From NCBI GenBank assembly GCA_949292785.1, contig CASFBK010000014.1:1-64000 (forward strand): a stretch of DNA of 64,000 bases. The letters are read 5' to 3'. Position numbers and translations under genes: made by a program. The notes under the pieces were generated by a model. That model was not told where the DNA came from. It saw only the letters and a list, made by a program, of their open reading frames with translations, and made no database searches. Below, piece after piece: positions 55,155 to 62,795 of this stretch. How positions within the stretch are numbered: position 1 is the stretch's first letter; each line of letters opens with the position of its first letter. The stretch is from an uncultured Eubacteriales bacterium (GTDB lineage: Bacteria; Bacillota; Clostridia; Lachnospirales; Lachnospiraceae).

Positions 55155-55406
55155 TTAGCAGAAGCTGTTGCATCCACAGCTGTCGCCGCCGAAGAAACCG
55201 TTGTTGCCATTTCCGCAGCAGAAGAGCAGTAAGATGATCCAGATACAGCTGTTGTTGCCGCATCCGCAGCCATCACCGAAGAAACCGTTACCATTTCCAC
55301 AGCAGGAAAGTAACAGGATAATCCAGATAATAGAAGAGCATCCGCATCCTCTATTTTCGTTGTTCTCACATCCACATCCACAGTTTGTTGCAGCTAAATC
55401 ACTCAT
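55155..55406 (-). CDS. Cys/Gly-rich small protein with an internal duplication
   Basis: 83 residues with 17 Cys. Two copies of a unit of about 29 residues are visible: IIWIILLLSCCGNGNGFFGD then GCGCGNN, and CIWIILLLFCCGNGNNGFFGG then DSCGCN. Each copy has a short hydrophobic stretch followed by CCGNGN and a CGC cluster. Similar clostridial proteins carry labels such as high-cysteine or YjcZ-like and are thought to belong to spore outer layers; that link is inference. ATG at 55406 has GGAGG 8 bases upstream. A SigK-like promoter lies just upstream. Confidence 0.75.
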   Translation of the reverse strand: MSDLAATNCGCGCENNENRGCGCSSIIWIILLLSCCGNGNGFFGDGCGCGNNSCIWIILLLFCCGNGNNGFFGGDSCGCNSFC

Positions 55407-55437
55407 GTTTAAATCCTCCAAAATTTTGATTACAATG

Positions 55438-55464
55438 TATCATATGAACGGAGCTTGTATGTGT
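55438..55464 (-). promoter_or_regulatory. SigK-like promoter of the Cys-rich gene
   Basis: Minus strand: AC (55464-55463), 16 bases, CATATGATA (55446-55438). This fits AC-N16-CATANNNTA and is placed correctly, about 32 bases before the ATG. No good SigA -35 is present. Confidence 0.45.
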
Positions 55465-55486
55465 TTACAGGTGTTTGAAAAAAATT

Positions 55487-55515
55487 TTGTAAATTATGCA
55501 ATAGTCTGATATAAT
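55487..55515 (+). promoter_or_regulatory. Promoter of the V-type ATPase operon
   Basis: TTGTAA (55487-55492), 17 bases, TATAAT (55510-55515) preceded by TGA (extended -10). It is the only clear promoter seen before the pseudo-receiver gene and the ATPase genes. Confidence 0.65.
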
Positions 55516-55560
55516 TTTATTTAAGAAAAAGCAAGTAGTGGGAATTGGGGGGCTTTGCCT

Positions 55561-56583
55561 ATGGATACAGTAGTGATTGTAGATAATAGCAGGAAGATGA
55601 TTGAGAACTACAGCAGGATGTTAGAAGCCTGTAAGGAGAAATTTTATTGCCGGTATTTTGAATATCCTGAAGAAGCAGTGGATTATATCCGCAAAGAAGG
55701 GGCAGCGGTTTTGGTGTGCGAGCTGGAAATGCCTGTTATGTCAGGAAAAGAAGTATTTGATATTGTGGAAATGATTTCCCCTGCCACGGTGAAGATTGCC
55801 ATGTCACAGGTAACGGATGTTCGGGAAACATTAAAAATTGTGAATCAGAGCCGAATCTTTAAGTTGATTTTGAAACCGTTTTTCTTGCCGGAAGACCTTG
55901 TAGAACCGATAAAATCGGCATTGAAATATTATAAGCTCTTGGAAAAGAACAAAAATCATACTGAAATTACGATAGCTGCATTGGAGATGCCGGATAAGAA
56001 GACAAAGGAACTGGTCAGTGAACTGGAGAAAAAGAAGCAGACCTATCATAATATTTGTAAGACCGTAAGCGGTATCATAAAAGGAAATTTAGAATGCGGC
56101 AATATAGGACTTTCGGAACAGGAAAAAGCGGAAGTTACAAGAATTTTTGAAGGTATGCTTCAGGAATTTATGCGTTATTTCATGTTTGGAGTCCAGAATT
56201 ACATTTTTCACATTAACTACCTGATGAATTTGTTTCATTCTCCGGAGGAACACAGAACCTTTCAGCTGAAGAATAAAAACAGCCAGGAAATACCAAATGA
56301 AATTCTTTTGAAGATAGCATATACTATCTTTATAACAGGATATATTTCCAAGGAAGTTTTTGGACAATATCAGTTAAAGGCTTTCATAGAGAAGAATGAA
56401 AAAGAATATATACTGGAGCTGCTCTGTAAATTTCCGGAAAAAGATGGAAAAGTGGTAGAAGTCATCCTGCAGCTGGAAGAAGAAATGCTTAACATTTTAG
56501 CAGAGAAGACTTTGAAAGAAATGTCAGGAGGCATACTGGCAGAGAAAGTTTACTATAAAAAGGGAGAAGTATCTGATGAATGA
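55561..56583 (+). CDS. Receiver-like (pseudo-receiver) protein heading the V-ATPase operon
   Basis: 340 residues. Residues about 1-120 follow the receiver fold. The second acidic residue is Asn (D8-N9), and the phospho-acceptor Asp is Glu (E54 in VLVCELEMPVMSG); the switch Ser in AMSQ and the Lys in LILKPFF are kept. A Glu here often mimics the phosphorylated state, so the domain may be locked on. The remaining about 220 residues are helical with no HD, GGDEF or DNA-binding motif I can see. It overlaps the next gene (ATPase stalk subunit) by 8 bases, so it is translated with the ATPase. ATG at 55561 has GGGGGG upstream. Confidence 0.75.
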   Translation: MDTVVIVDNSRKMIENYSRMLEACKEKFYCRYFEYPEEAVDYIRKEGAAVLVCELEMPVMSGKEVFDIVEMISPATVKIAMSQVTDVRETLKIVNQSRIFKLILKPFFLPEDLVEPIKSALKYYKLLEKNKNHTEITIAALEMPDKKTKELVSELEKKKQTYHNICKTVSGIIKGNLECGNIGLSEQEKAEVTRIFEGMLQEFMRYFMFGVQNYIFHINYLMNLFHSPEEHRTFQLKNKNSQEIPNEILLKIAYTIFITGYISKEVFGQYQLKAFIEKNEKEYILELLCKFPEKDGKVVEVILQLEEEMLNILAEKTLKEMSGGILAEKVYYKKGEVSDE

Positions 56584-56887
56584 AATTATAAAAGAATTGT
56601 ATACGATTGAAGAGCGTGCCAGTCAGATTATAGAGAATACACAGCGCAAGAAGCAGGAACTGCAAGATAAGAAAAAAGAGCGGGAAGAATTGATTGAGAA
56701 AGAATTACAGGGGGAGATGGAGGGACGGCTGACGATTCTGCGGACACAGATGGAAGAGCAGGCAGAAAAAGAGATTCAGGAAGCAATACAAAAGAATGAA
56801 GCTTCTATGGAAGCGCTGGACAAGAAATATGACGGAAATTATGAAGAAAAGGCGCTGGAGATATTGAAACGAATCACAGAGGTATAA
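56576..56887 (+). CDS. ntpF: V-type ATPase peripheral stalk subunit (G/H type)
   Basis: 103 residues, one long charged coiled coil (RKKQELQDKKKEREELIEKE). This is the expected form of the subunit that pairs with subunit E in the peripheral stalk. It overlaps the pseudo-receiver gene by 8 bases and is followed after 2 bases by subunit C. The sequence of coiled coils is not diagnostic, so the call rests mainly on position and length. Confidence 0.75.
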   Translation: MNEIIKELYTIEERASQIIENTQRKKQELQDKKKEREELIEKELQGEMEGRLTILRTQMEEQAEKEIQEAIQKNEASMEALDKKYDGNYEEKALEILKRITEV

Positions 56888-56889
56888 GA

Positions 56890-57714
56890 ATGGCGGGAGA
56901 ATTATTACAGTACAGTGGTCTGATTACGAAAATCAAAGCAATGGAAGGACGGCTTCTGACCCGGGAAGAATATGAACATATTCTGGAATTCCAGACCGTT
57001 CATGAAACGATTGCATATTTGCGGGAACAGCAGATTTATGGGAAAATCTATGGTGGACATGACGAGATTCAGCATCGTGGACAGGTAGAGGCTCTGATTT
57101 ATAATTCCATACGAGAAGATTATCAAAGTATTTACCGTTTCTGTAATCCATTGCAGCGAAGTGCGCTTCGGCTTTATGAAAAGCAGTTGCGATATGAAAA
57201 TGCCGTGCCGGAGTTAGATACCGGCTATTTTACAGAAGTATGGAAACGGATTGGAAGCTTTCGGCAGCAGCGAATGAAACGGATTCTGCGTGAAGTATTC
57301 GGAACCCAGATAGACTGGCTCAATATTATGTGGATGTACCGGGCAAAACGTTTCTTCGGACAGAGTGAAGCGGAGATTTCCGGTATGTTGATACCTGTTC
57401 ACTATAAGTTGAAAAAATCAGAGATTCAGCATATGGTGGAAGCACAGAAGCTGGACGAGTTTTTGGAAATAGTAGAAAAGACCGTTTATTTTAAGGGAAA
57501 GGATGCGTTGTTACAGCTGCAGGATGAGGTTTCCTATCATCAGGTAATGCGGAAAATGTATCGGCGTTTATGCAGGAAATATCCCGCAAGTCTTGCACCG
57601 GTTTTTGCTTATTTGTATCGCAAGGAACAAGAGATACAGAAATTGACAACAGCATTAGAGGGAATTCGATATCAGGTACCGGAACAGGATATTCGGACTT
57701 TGATTTTGCAATAA
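56890..57714 (+). CDS. ntpC: V-type ATPase subunit C (AC39/d type)
   Basis: 274 residues, helical, beginning YSGLITKIKAMEGRLLTREEYEHIL with the pattern of the V-ATPase C/d family, and ending with FAYLYRKEQEIQKLTTALEGIRY, a typical C-terminal block. It forms the socket that links the central stalk to the membrane ring. It is shorter than the E. hirae protein (about 330 residues), but all family regions seem present. Confidence 0.9.
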   Translation: MAGELLQYSGLITKIKAMEGRLLTREEYEHILEFQTVHETIAYLREQQIYGKIYGGHDEIQHRGQVEALIYNSIREDYQSIYRFCNPLQRSALRLYEKQLRYENAVPELDTGYFTEVWKRIGSFRQQRMKRILREVFGTQIDWLNIMWMYRAKRFFGQSEAEISGMLIPVHYKLKKSEIQHMVEAQKLDEFLEIVEKTVYFKGKDALLQLQDEVSYHQVMRKMYRRLCRKYPASLAPVFAYLYRKEQEIQKLTTALEGIRYQVPEQDIRTLILQ

Positions 57715-57744
57715 TTGTATACAAGGATGCGAGGAGGAAATATT

Positions 57745-59655
57745 GTGGTAGAGAAGATGAAGTTACTGCATATTACCGGACCAAAAGATGACATTGACCG
57801 GGTAATGAAGCAGTATATCAGCAGATATGAGATTCATTTTGAAAATGCCATGACCAGTCTGGGAAACTTAAGCAGTATAAGTCCCTTTGTGGAAACCAAT
57901 GTTTATAAGGAAACCTGGCAGGAAGGTCAGAAGTTAAAGACATATTTGCAAGGTGCCAAGCCTTATTATGAAGGTGAATGTACCATACAAGAGGCAGATG
58001 AAATCATTCGTGGTGTCAGTGCCATGATTGCAGAAAAAATAGAAAAGCAGAAACAGTTAGAAGAAGAGAACCAAATGGTAAAGAACCGGATGGCAGAAAT
58101 TGCCCCCTTTATTGGTTTGGATTTTGAAGTTGGGAAGTTACGGGAATTCCATTTCATTGATTATCGGTTCGGTAGAATTACTTTAGAAAATTATCATAAG
58201 CTTCAGGAGTATATTTACAAGAATCCATATACGCTGTTTTATGAATGTAACAGTGACCAGAAATATGTCTGGGCGGTTTATTTTGCGCCACATGTGCATA
58301 TGGCAGAGCAGGAAGCGGTATATGCATCCTTTCATTTTGAAGACATTCCCATACCGGAAGATTTTGAAGGAACGCCGGGAGAAGCATTTGCCCAGGAGGC
58401 ACAGCAATTAGAGCAGAACAAGACGGAGTGGAAGCGATTACAGCAAGAAATCCAGGAGACCGTAAAACAACAGGAAAAAGAGATATGCCTTGCCTGTGAG
58501 ATGATGGAATCCTATTGTCAGAACTTCGAGATAAGAAAGTATGCAGCCTGCATCAGAGAACAGGATGGAGAAGAATCTTATATTCTTTATGGCTGGATGG
58601 CAGAAAAGGATGCCGTGAAACTGGAACAGGAAATGGAACAGGATGAAAAGATTCATCTGGTGGAAGAAGATGTGGACGAGGATTTGAGTGTGGTTCCGCC
58701 TACCAGATTAAAGAATCCAAAGCTGTTAAAGCCTTTTGAGATGTTTGTTGAAATGTACGGACTGCCTGCGTATAATGAGATGGACCCGACGGTGTTCATT
58801 GCGCTGACGTATACGTTAATGTTTGGAATTATGTTCGGTGATGTAGGACAAGGTCTGGTATTGGTACTGGGAGGCTTTCTGCTCTATCGAATCAAGGGAA
58901 TGCGGCTTGCCGGAATCATATCCTTTGCCGGAATTTGGTCTGTCTTTTTTGGCTTCATGTACGGAAGTGTTTTCGGATTTGAAGAATTACTGCCGGCAAT
59001 ATGGATAAAGCCCATGGATAATATTATGAATGTGTTGATGATGGCAATTGGTTTTGGTGCACTGCTCATTTTGATTGCAATGGTACTAAATATCATAAAT
59101 TCCATCCGTTCCAAAGAGTATGGAAGACTTATTTTTAATCAGAGCGGCCTGGCGGGGCTTATCTGTTATGGCTTTGTGGCGGTATGTGTGGTTCTGTTTG
59201 CGACCGGACACGGGCTTCCGGCAACGATTATCATCGGAGTTGCAGTAGGAGTTCCGTTGATTGCCATTTTATTAAAAGAACCACTTAGTCATTTAATTGA
59301 AAAGAAAAGACCTGTGTTTCCCGACGGAAGTAAGGCGATGTTTCTGGTAGAAGCACTGGTAGAATGTTTTGATGTGGTCTTAAGCTATGCGACTAATACC
59401 ATTTCCTTTGTCCGTGTAGGCGCCTTTGCGTTAAGCCATGCGGGCATGATGGGCGTAGTAATGACGCTGGCAGGAATGGAAAAAGGAAATCCAAACTGGG
59501 TAATCATCGTACTTGGAAATATTCTGGTAGCGGGTCTGGAAGGACTGGTGGTAGGAATTCAGGTACTTCGTCTGGAATATTACGAAATGTTCAGTCGTTT
59601 TTATAAAGGAAATGGAAAACCATTTGTGGCATTTAAAAAGAATAAACAGCAATAG
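57745..59655 (+). CDS. ntpI: V-type ATPase subunit I (a type)
   Basis: About 636 residues. The N-terminal half is cytoplasmic with coiled coils (MVKNRMAEIAPFIGLDFE region), and the C-terminal half has seven to eight membrane helices starting near YTLMFGIMFGDVGQGLVLVLGGF. The ion-path Arg is expected in the SYATNTISFVRVGAFALSHAGM block. I chose the GTG at 57745, with GAGGAGG 7 bases upstream, rather than the TTG at 57715 right after subunit C. It forms the half-channels next to the c-ring. Confidence 0.92.
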   Translation: MVEKMKLLHITGPKDDIDRVMKQYISRYEIHFENAMTSLGNLSSISPFVETNVYKETWQEGQKLKTYLQGAKPYYEGECTIQEADEIIRGVSAMIAEKIEKQKQLEEENQMVKNRMAEIAPFIGLDFEVGKLREFHFIDYRFGRITLENYHKLQEYIYKNPYTLFYECNSDQKYVWAVYFAPHVHMAEQEAVYASFHFEDIPIPEDFEGTPGEAFAQEAQQLEQNKTEWKRLQQEIQETVKQQEKEICLACEMMESYCQNFEIRKYAACIREQDGEESYILYGWMAEKDAVKLEQEMEQDEKIHLVEEDVDEDLSVVPPTRLKNPKLLKPFEMFVEMYGLPAYNEMDPTVFIALTYTLMFGIMFGDVGQGLVLVLGGFLLYRIKGMRLAGIISFAGIWSVFFGFMYGSVFGFEELLPAIWIKPMDNIMNVLMMAIGFGALLILIAMVLNIINSIRSKEYGRLIFNQSGLAGLICYGFVAVCVVLFATGHGLPATIIIGVAVGVPLIAILLKEPLSHLIEKKRPVFPDGSKAMFLVEALVECFDVVLSYATNTISFVRVGAFALSHAGMMGVVMTLAGMEKGNPNWVIIVLGNILVAGLEGLVVGIQVLRLEYYEMFSRFYKGNGKPFVAFKKNKQQ

Positions 59656-59667
59656 GAGGAAAGCAAT

Positions 59668-60087
59668 ATGACAACCAAGATTATCATTGTAGCAATTTTA
59701 TTATGCAGTATTATCGTACCTTTTGGAGGATTTTTACTTAGTAAGAAGAAAGAGGGCGGCTTCAAAGCAGCTCTTGCAAGTAATCTGTTCTTCTTTTTCG
59801 GAACGGTGATGGTGGCAGATGTATTATTATTCAGCGGGAACGTTCATGCGGCAGGAGAGGCAGCCCAAGCGGCAGCGAGCACAGAAGGATGGAGATATAT
59901 GGCGGCAGCTTTATCTACCGGACTTTCCTGTATCGGAGCCGGTATTGCGGTAGCAAGTGCGGCAAGTGCAGCCCTTGGTGCGTTAAGTGAAGATTCCGGC
60001 ATTATGGGTAAGGCTTTGATTTTCGTTGCGTTAGCGGAGTCCATTGCGTTGTACGGATTGTTGATTTCATTTTCCATTCTGGGCTAA
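59668..60087 (+). CDS. ntpK: V-type ATPase subunit K (membrane rotor, c type)
   Basis: 139 residues, four hydrophobic helices. Only the second hairpin is a clear c-subunit: LSTGLSCIGAGIAVASAASAALGALSEDSG and ALIFVALAESIALYGLLISF, with the ion-binding Glu in AES. The first hairpin lacks a carboxylate, as in other V-type c subunits. The Ser after the Glu is seen in Na+-binding rings, but the Gln of the usual Na+ motif in helix 3 is absent, so the coupling ion cannot be decided from this. AGGAGG precedes the ATG. Confidence 0.9.
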   Translation: MTTKIIIVAILLCSIIVPFGGFLLSKKKEGGFKAALASNLFFFFGTVMVADVLLFSGNVHAAGEAAQAAASTEGWRYMAAALSTGLSCIGAGIAVASAASAALGALSEDSGIMGKALIFVALAESIALYGLLISFSILG

Positions 60088-60114
60088 CAGGAGCCGGACC
60101 AAGGAGGCGTTCAT

Positions 60115-60423
60115 ATGAAAATGTATCTGATTAGCGATAATAAAGATACTTATACCGGAATGAGACTGGCAGGTGTAGAAGGCGTTGTCGTACATGAGCG
60201 GGAAGAATTAAAAGAAGCATTAGAAGAGGTCTATAAGGATAGTGAAATTGGAATCGTGCTTCTGACAGAAAAGTTCGGCAGAGATTTCCCGGATTTGGTG
60301 AATGAGGCAAAAATGGGACACCGGCTGCCGCTTCTGGTAGAGATTCCGGACCGGCATGGTACCGGAAGAAAGGAAAGCTTTATTACAGATTATGTCAGTG
60401 AAGCCATTGGACTTAAAATTTAA
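60115..60423 (+). CDS. ntpG: V-type ATPase subunit F
   Basis: 102 residues with the Rossmann-like fold pattern of subunit F: MYLISDNKDTYTGMRLAGVEGVVV, EIGIVLLTEKFGRDFPDLV, LPLLVEIPDRHG. It sits on the central stalk with subunit D. Position between K and E, and AAGGAGG upstream, support the call. Confidence 0.9.
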   Translation: MKMYLISDNKDTYTGMRLAGVEGVVVHEREELKEALEEVYKDSEIGIVLLTEKFGRDFPDLVNEAKMGHRLPLLVEIPDRHGTGRKESFITDYVSEAIGLKI

Positions 60424-60435
60424 GGAGAGGGCAAA

Positions 60436-61002
60436 ATGCAGATAAAAGAAAAACTGGAAGTATTCCGTCAATCTGCCATAGAAGTGGCGGGGCAGGAGAG
60501 TAAGACAGAACTGGAAGAATATGAGAAAAGCTATCAGCAGGAGCTGGAATGGTTTCGGAAAGGGAAACAGCAGGAAATCGAGAATGCATTTCAGATGGAG
60601 CGCATGAAACTAAGTCGGGAGATGAATCGGAAAGTGTCTGCGGAAATCACAAGACAGAAACGGATTCTGGATGAACGACAGCAGCAGAAAAAGCAAAAGC
60701 TGTTTGCGGTAGTAGAGCAGAAATTAGCCGAATTTCAGAAAACGGAAAGCTATGAAGCATATCTGATTGCACAGATAAAAAAAGCGGTTGTTTTCGCGAG
60801 AAACGAGGAAATTATTATTTACATTAATCCAACAGATGCAGAAAAGAAGCAGAAGCTGGAACAGGAAACAGGCGCGGTACTTACGATAAGTAAAATGGAT
60901 TTTGGCGGCGGTATCCGTGCTGTAATCCATTCTAAGAATATTCTGATTGATGAATCCTTTGCCACCAGGCTGGAACAGGAAAAGAATTCATATACGTTTT
61001 AG
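60436..61002 (+). CDS. ntpE: V-type ATPase subunit E
   Basis: 188 residues. The N-terminal about 95 residues form a charged helix that would pair with the G/H-type subunit. The rest is a small mixed domain (IIIYINPTDAEKKQKLEQE, MDFGGGIRAVIHSKNILIDESFATRLEQ) with the usual C-terminal I-D-x-S-F-x-x-R-L block of subunit E. It forms the peripheral stalk. It follows F by 12 bases and precedes A by 16. Confidence 0.9.
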   Translation: MQIKEKLEVFRQSAIEVAGQESKTELEEYEKSYQQELEWFRKGKQQEIENAFQMERMKLSREMNRKVSAEITRQKRILDERQQQKKQKLFAVVEQKLAEFQKTESYEAYLIAQIKKAVVFARNEEIIIYINPTDAEKKQKLEQETGAVLTISKMDFGGGIRAVIHSKNILIDESFATRLEQEKNSYTF

Positions 61003-61018
61003 CAGGAGGAGCCTACTT

Positions 61019-62785
61019 ATGAATGTAACAGGAAAGATATATGGAATCAACGGTCCTATCATAACCATGCAGGGGAATTTAGGGTTTAAAATGTCAGAAA
61101 TGGTCTATGTCGGAGAAAATCGTTTGGTGGGAGAAGTAATTGCTTTGACCAGAGAAACCACGACTGTACAGGTCTTTGAAGAGACCACCGGACTTCGGCC
61201 GGGAGAAAACGTAGAAGGGTCCGGCAGGGCGCTTTGCGTTACACTGGCGCCTGGAATCCTTACCAATATCTTTGATGGAATTGAACGCCCGCTTCAGTTA
61301 ATTGGAGAAGAAAACGGAGCATATATTCCCCGGGGAGTAAAAGTGGATTTGCTGGACAAGGAGAAAAAGTGGGAGACTCGGATTCTTGTAAAAGAGGGCG
61401 ATTGGATAAACGGCGGAACTGTCATAGCTGAGGTACCGGAAACGTCAGCTATTGTGCATAAGGTAATGGTGCCGCCGGAGGTGGAAGGAACGGTAGTATC
61501 AACCGCAATGGATGGAGAATATACCATAGAAGAGACGTTAGTTACCATACGCACGCAGGCAGGAGAGGAACGGGAGCTTACCATGTCTCAGCAGTGGCCG
61601 ATTCGTATTCCGAGACCGATTCAGAAACGCTATCCGGCAGACCGCCCGCTGGTAACGGGACAAAGAATTTTAGACACACTGTTTCCGATTGCCAAAGGCG
61701 GAACAGCAGCGTTGCCGGGAGGATTTGGAACCGGAAAGACCATGACCCAGCACCAGCTGGCAAAGTGGTGTGATGCGGATATTATTATTTATATTGGCTG
61801 TGGGGAACGTGGAAACGAAATGACCAATGTATTAGAGGAGTTTTCCCAGCTCATTGACCCCAAAACAGGAAGCTATTTGATGGAGCGAACCGTGTTAATT
61901 GCCAATACCTCAAATATGCCAGTAGCGGCAAGAGAAGCAAGTATCTACACGGGACTTACTTTGGCAGAATATTATCGTGATATGGGCTATCATGTGGCGA
62001 TTATGGCAGATTCTACGTCCAGATGGGCGGAAGCCTTACGTGAGCTGTCTGGAAGATTAGAAGAGATGCCGGCAGAGGAAGGATTTCCGGCTTATTTGGC
62101 ATCCCGGCTTTCCGCTTTTTATGAGCGCGCAGGGTATGTAGAGAATTTAAACGGAACAGATGGAAGCGTTACCATTATCGGAGCGGTCTCACCTCAGGGT
62201 GGAGATTTTTCAGAACCGGTAACACAGCACACCAAGCGGTTTGTACGCTGCTTTCTTGCATTGGATAAGTCCCTTGCCTATGCAAGACATTATCCGGCAA
62301 TTAACTGGCTTACCAGCTATACAGAGTATTTGACCGATTTAGCGCCCTGGTATGCAACGAATGTAGGTACAGACTTTATTTTATGCCGAAATGAACTGAT
62401 GAATATTCTTACCACCGAAAGCAGGTTAAATGAAATTGTAAAGTTAATCGGAAGTGATGTGCTGCCCGATGACCAGAAGCTGATTTTAGAGATTGCAAGA
62501 GTGATTCGTCTTGGATTTCTGCAACAGAATGCATTTCATGCAGAGGACACCTTTGTTCCTATGGAAAAGCAGCTGAAAATGATGGAAACCATTTTGTATC
62601 TCTATCAAAAATGCCAGAGCCTGATTGGCATGGGAATGCCTGTGGCAATGCTTCGGGAACAGAATATTTTTGAAAAAATCATAGCCATTAAGTATGATGT
62701 GGCAAATAAGGAGTTGTATAAGTTTGAAGAATACAGGCAGATGATAGATGACTTCTACCAGAACCTGATAGAAATCAACGCATAG
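61019..62785 (+). CDS. ntpA: V-type ATPase catalytic subunit A
   Basis: 588 residues, about the usual length. It hydrolyses or makes ATP at the A/B interface. The N-terminal barrel begins [14 protein letters not shown]. The non-homologous insert is present ([10 protein letters not shown] region). The P-loop reads GGFGTGKT, where most relatives have [17 protein letters not shown] holds the catalytic Glu, and [14 protein letters not shown] is the Walker B/switch block. The ATG at 61019 follows AGGAGG; the longer frame from 60947 runs inside subunit E. Confidence 0.96.
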   Translation: MNVTGKIYGINGPIITMQGNLGFKMSEMVYVGENRLVGEVIALTRETTTVQVFEETTGLRPGENVEGSGRALCVTLAPGILTNIFDGIERPLQLIGEENGAYIPRGVKVDLLDKEKKWETRILVKEGDWINGGTVIAEVPETSAIVHKVMVPPEVEGTVVSTAMDGEYTIEETLVTIRTQAGEERELTMSQQWPIRIPRPIQKRYPADRPLVTGQRILDTLFPIAKGGTAALPGGFGTGKTMTQHQLAKWCDADIIIYIGCGERGNEMTNVLEEFSQLIDPKTGSYLMERTVLIANTSNMPVAAREASIYTGLTLAEYYRDMGYHVAIMADSTSRWAEALRELSGRLEEMPAEEGFPAYLASRLSAFYERAGYVENLNGTDGSVTIIGAVSPQGGDFSEPVTQHTKRFVRCFLALDKSLAYARHYPAINWLTSYTEYLTDLAPWYATNVGTDFILCRNELMNILTTESRLNEIVKLIGSDVLPDDQKLILEIARVIRLGFLQQNAFHAEDTFVPMEKQLKMMETILYLYQKCQSLIGMGMPVAMLREQNIFEKIIAIKYDVANKELYKFEEYRQMIDDFYQNLIEINA

Positions 62786-62795
62786 GAGGAGAAAA

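Noticed and set aside
55155..55406. Cys-rich bacteriocin or lantibiotic precursor
   Set aside because: There is no leader/core arrangement and no modification, protease or export genes nearby; the duplicated hydrophobic Cys-rich units fit a structural protein better.
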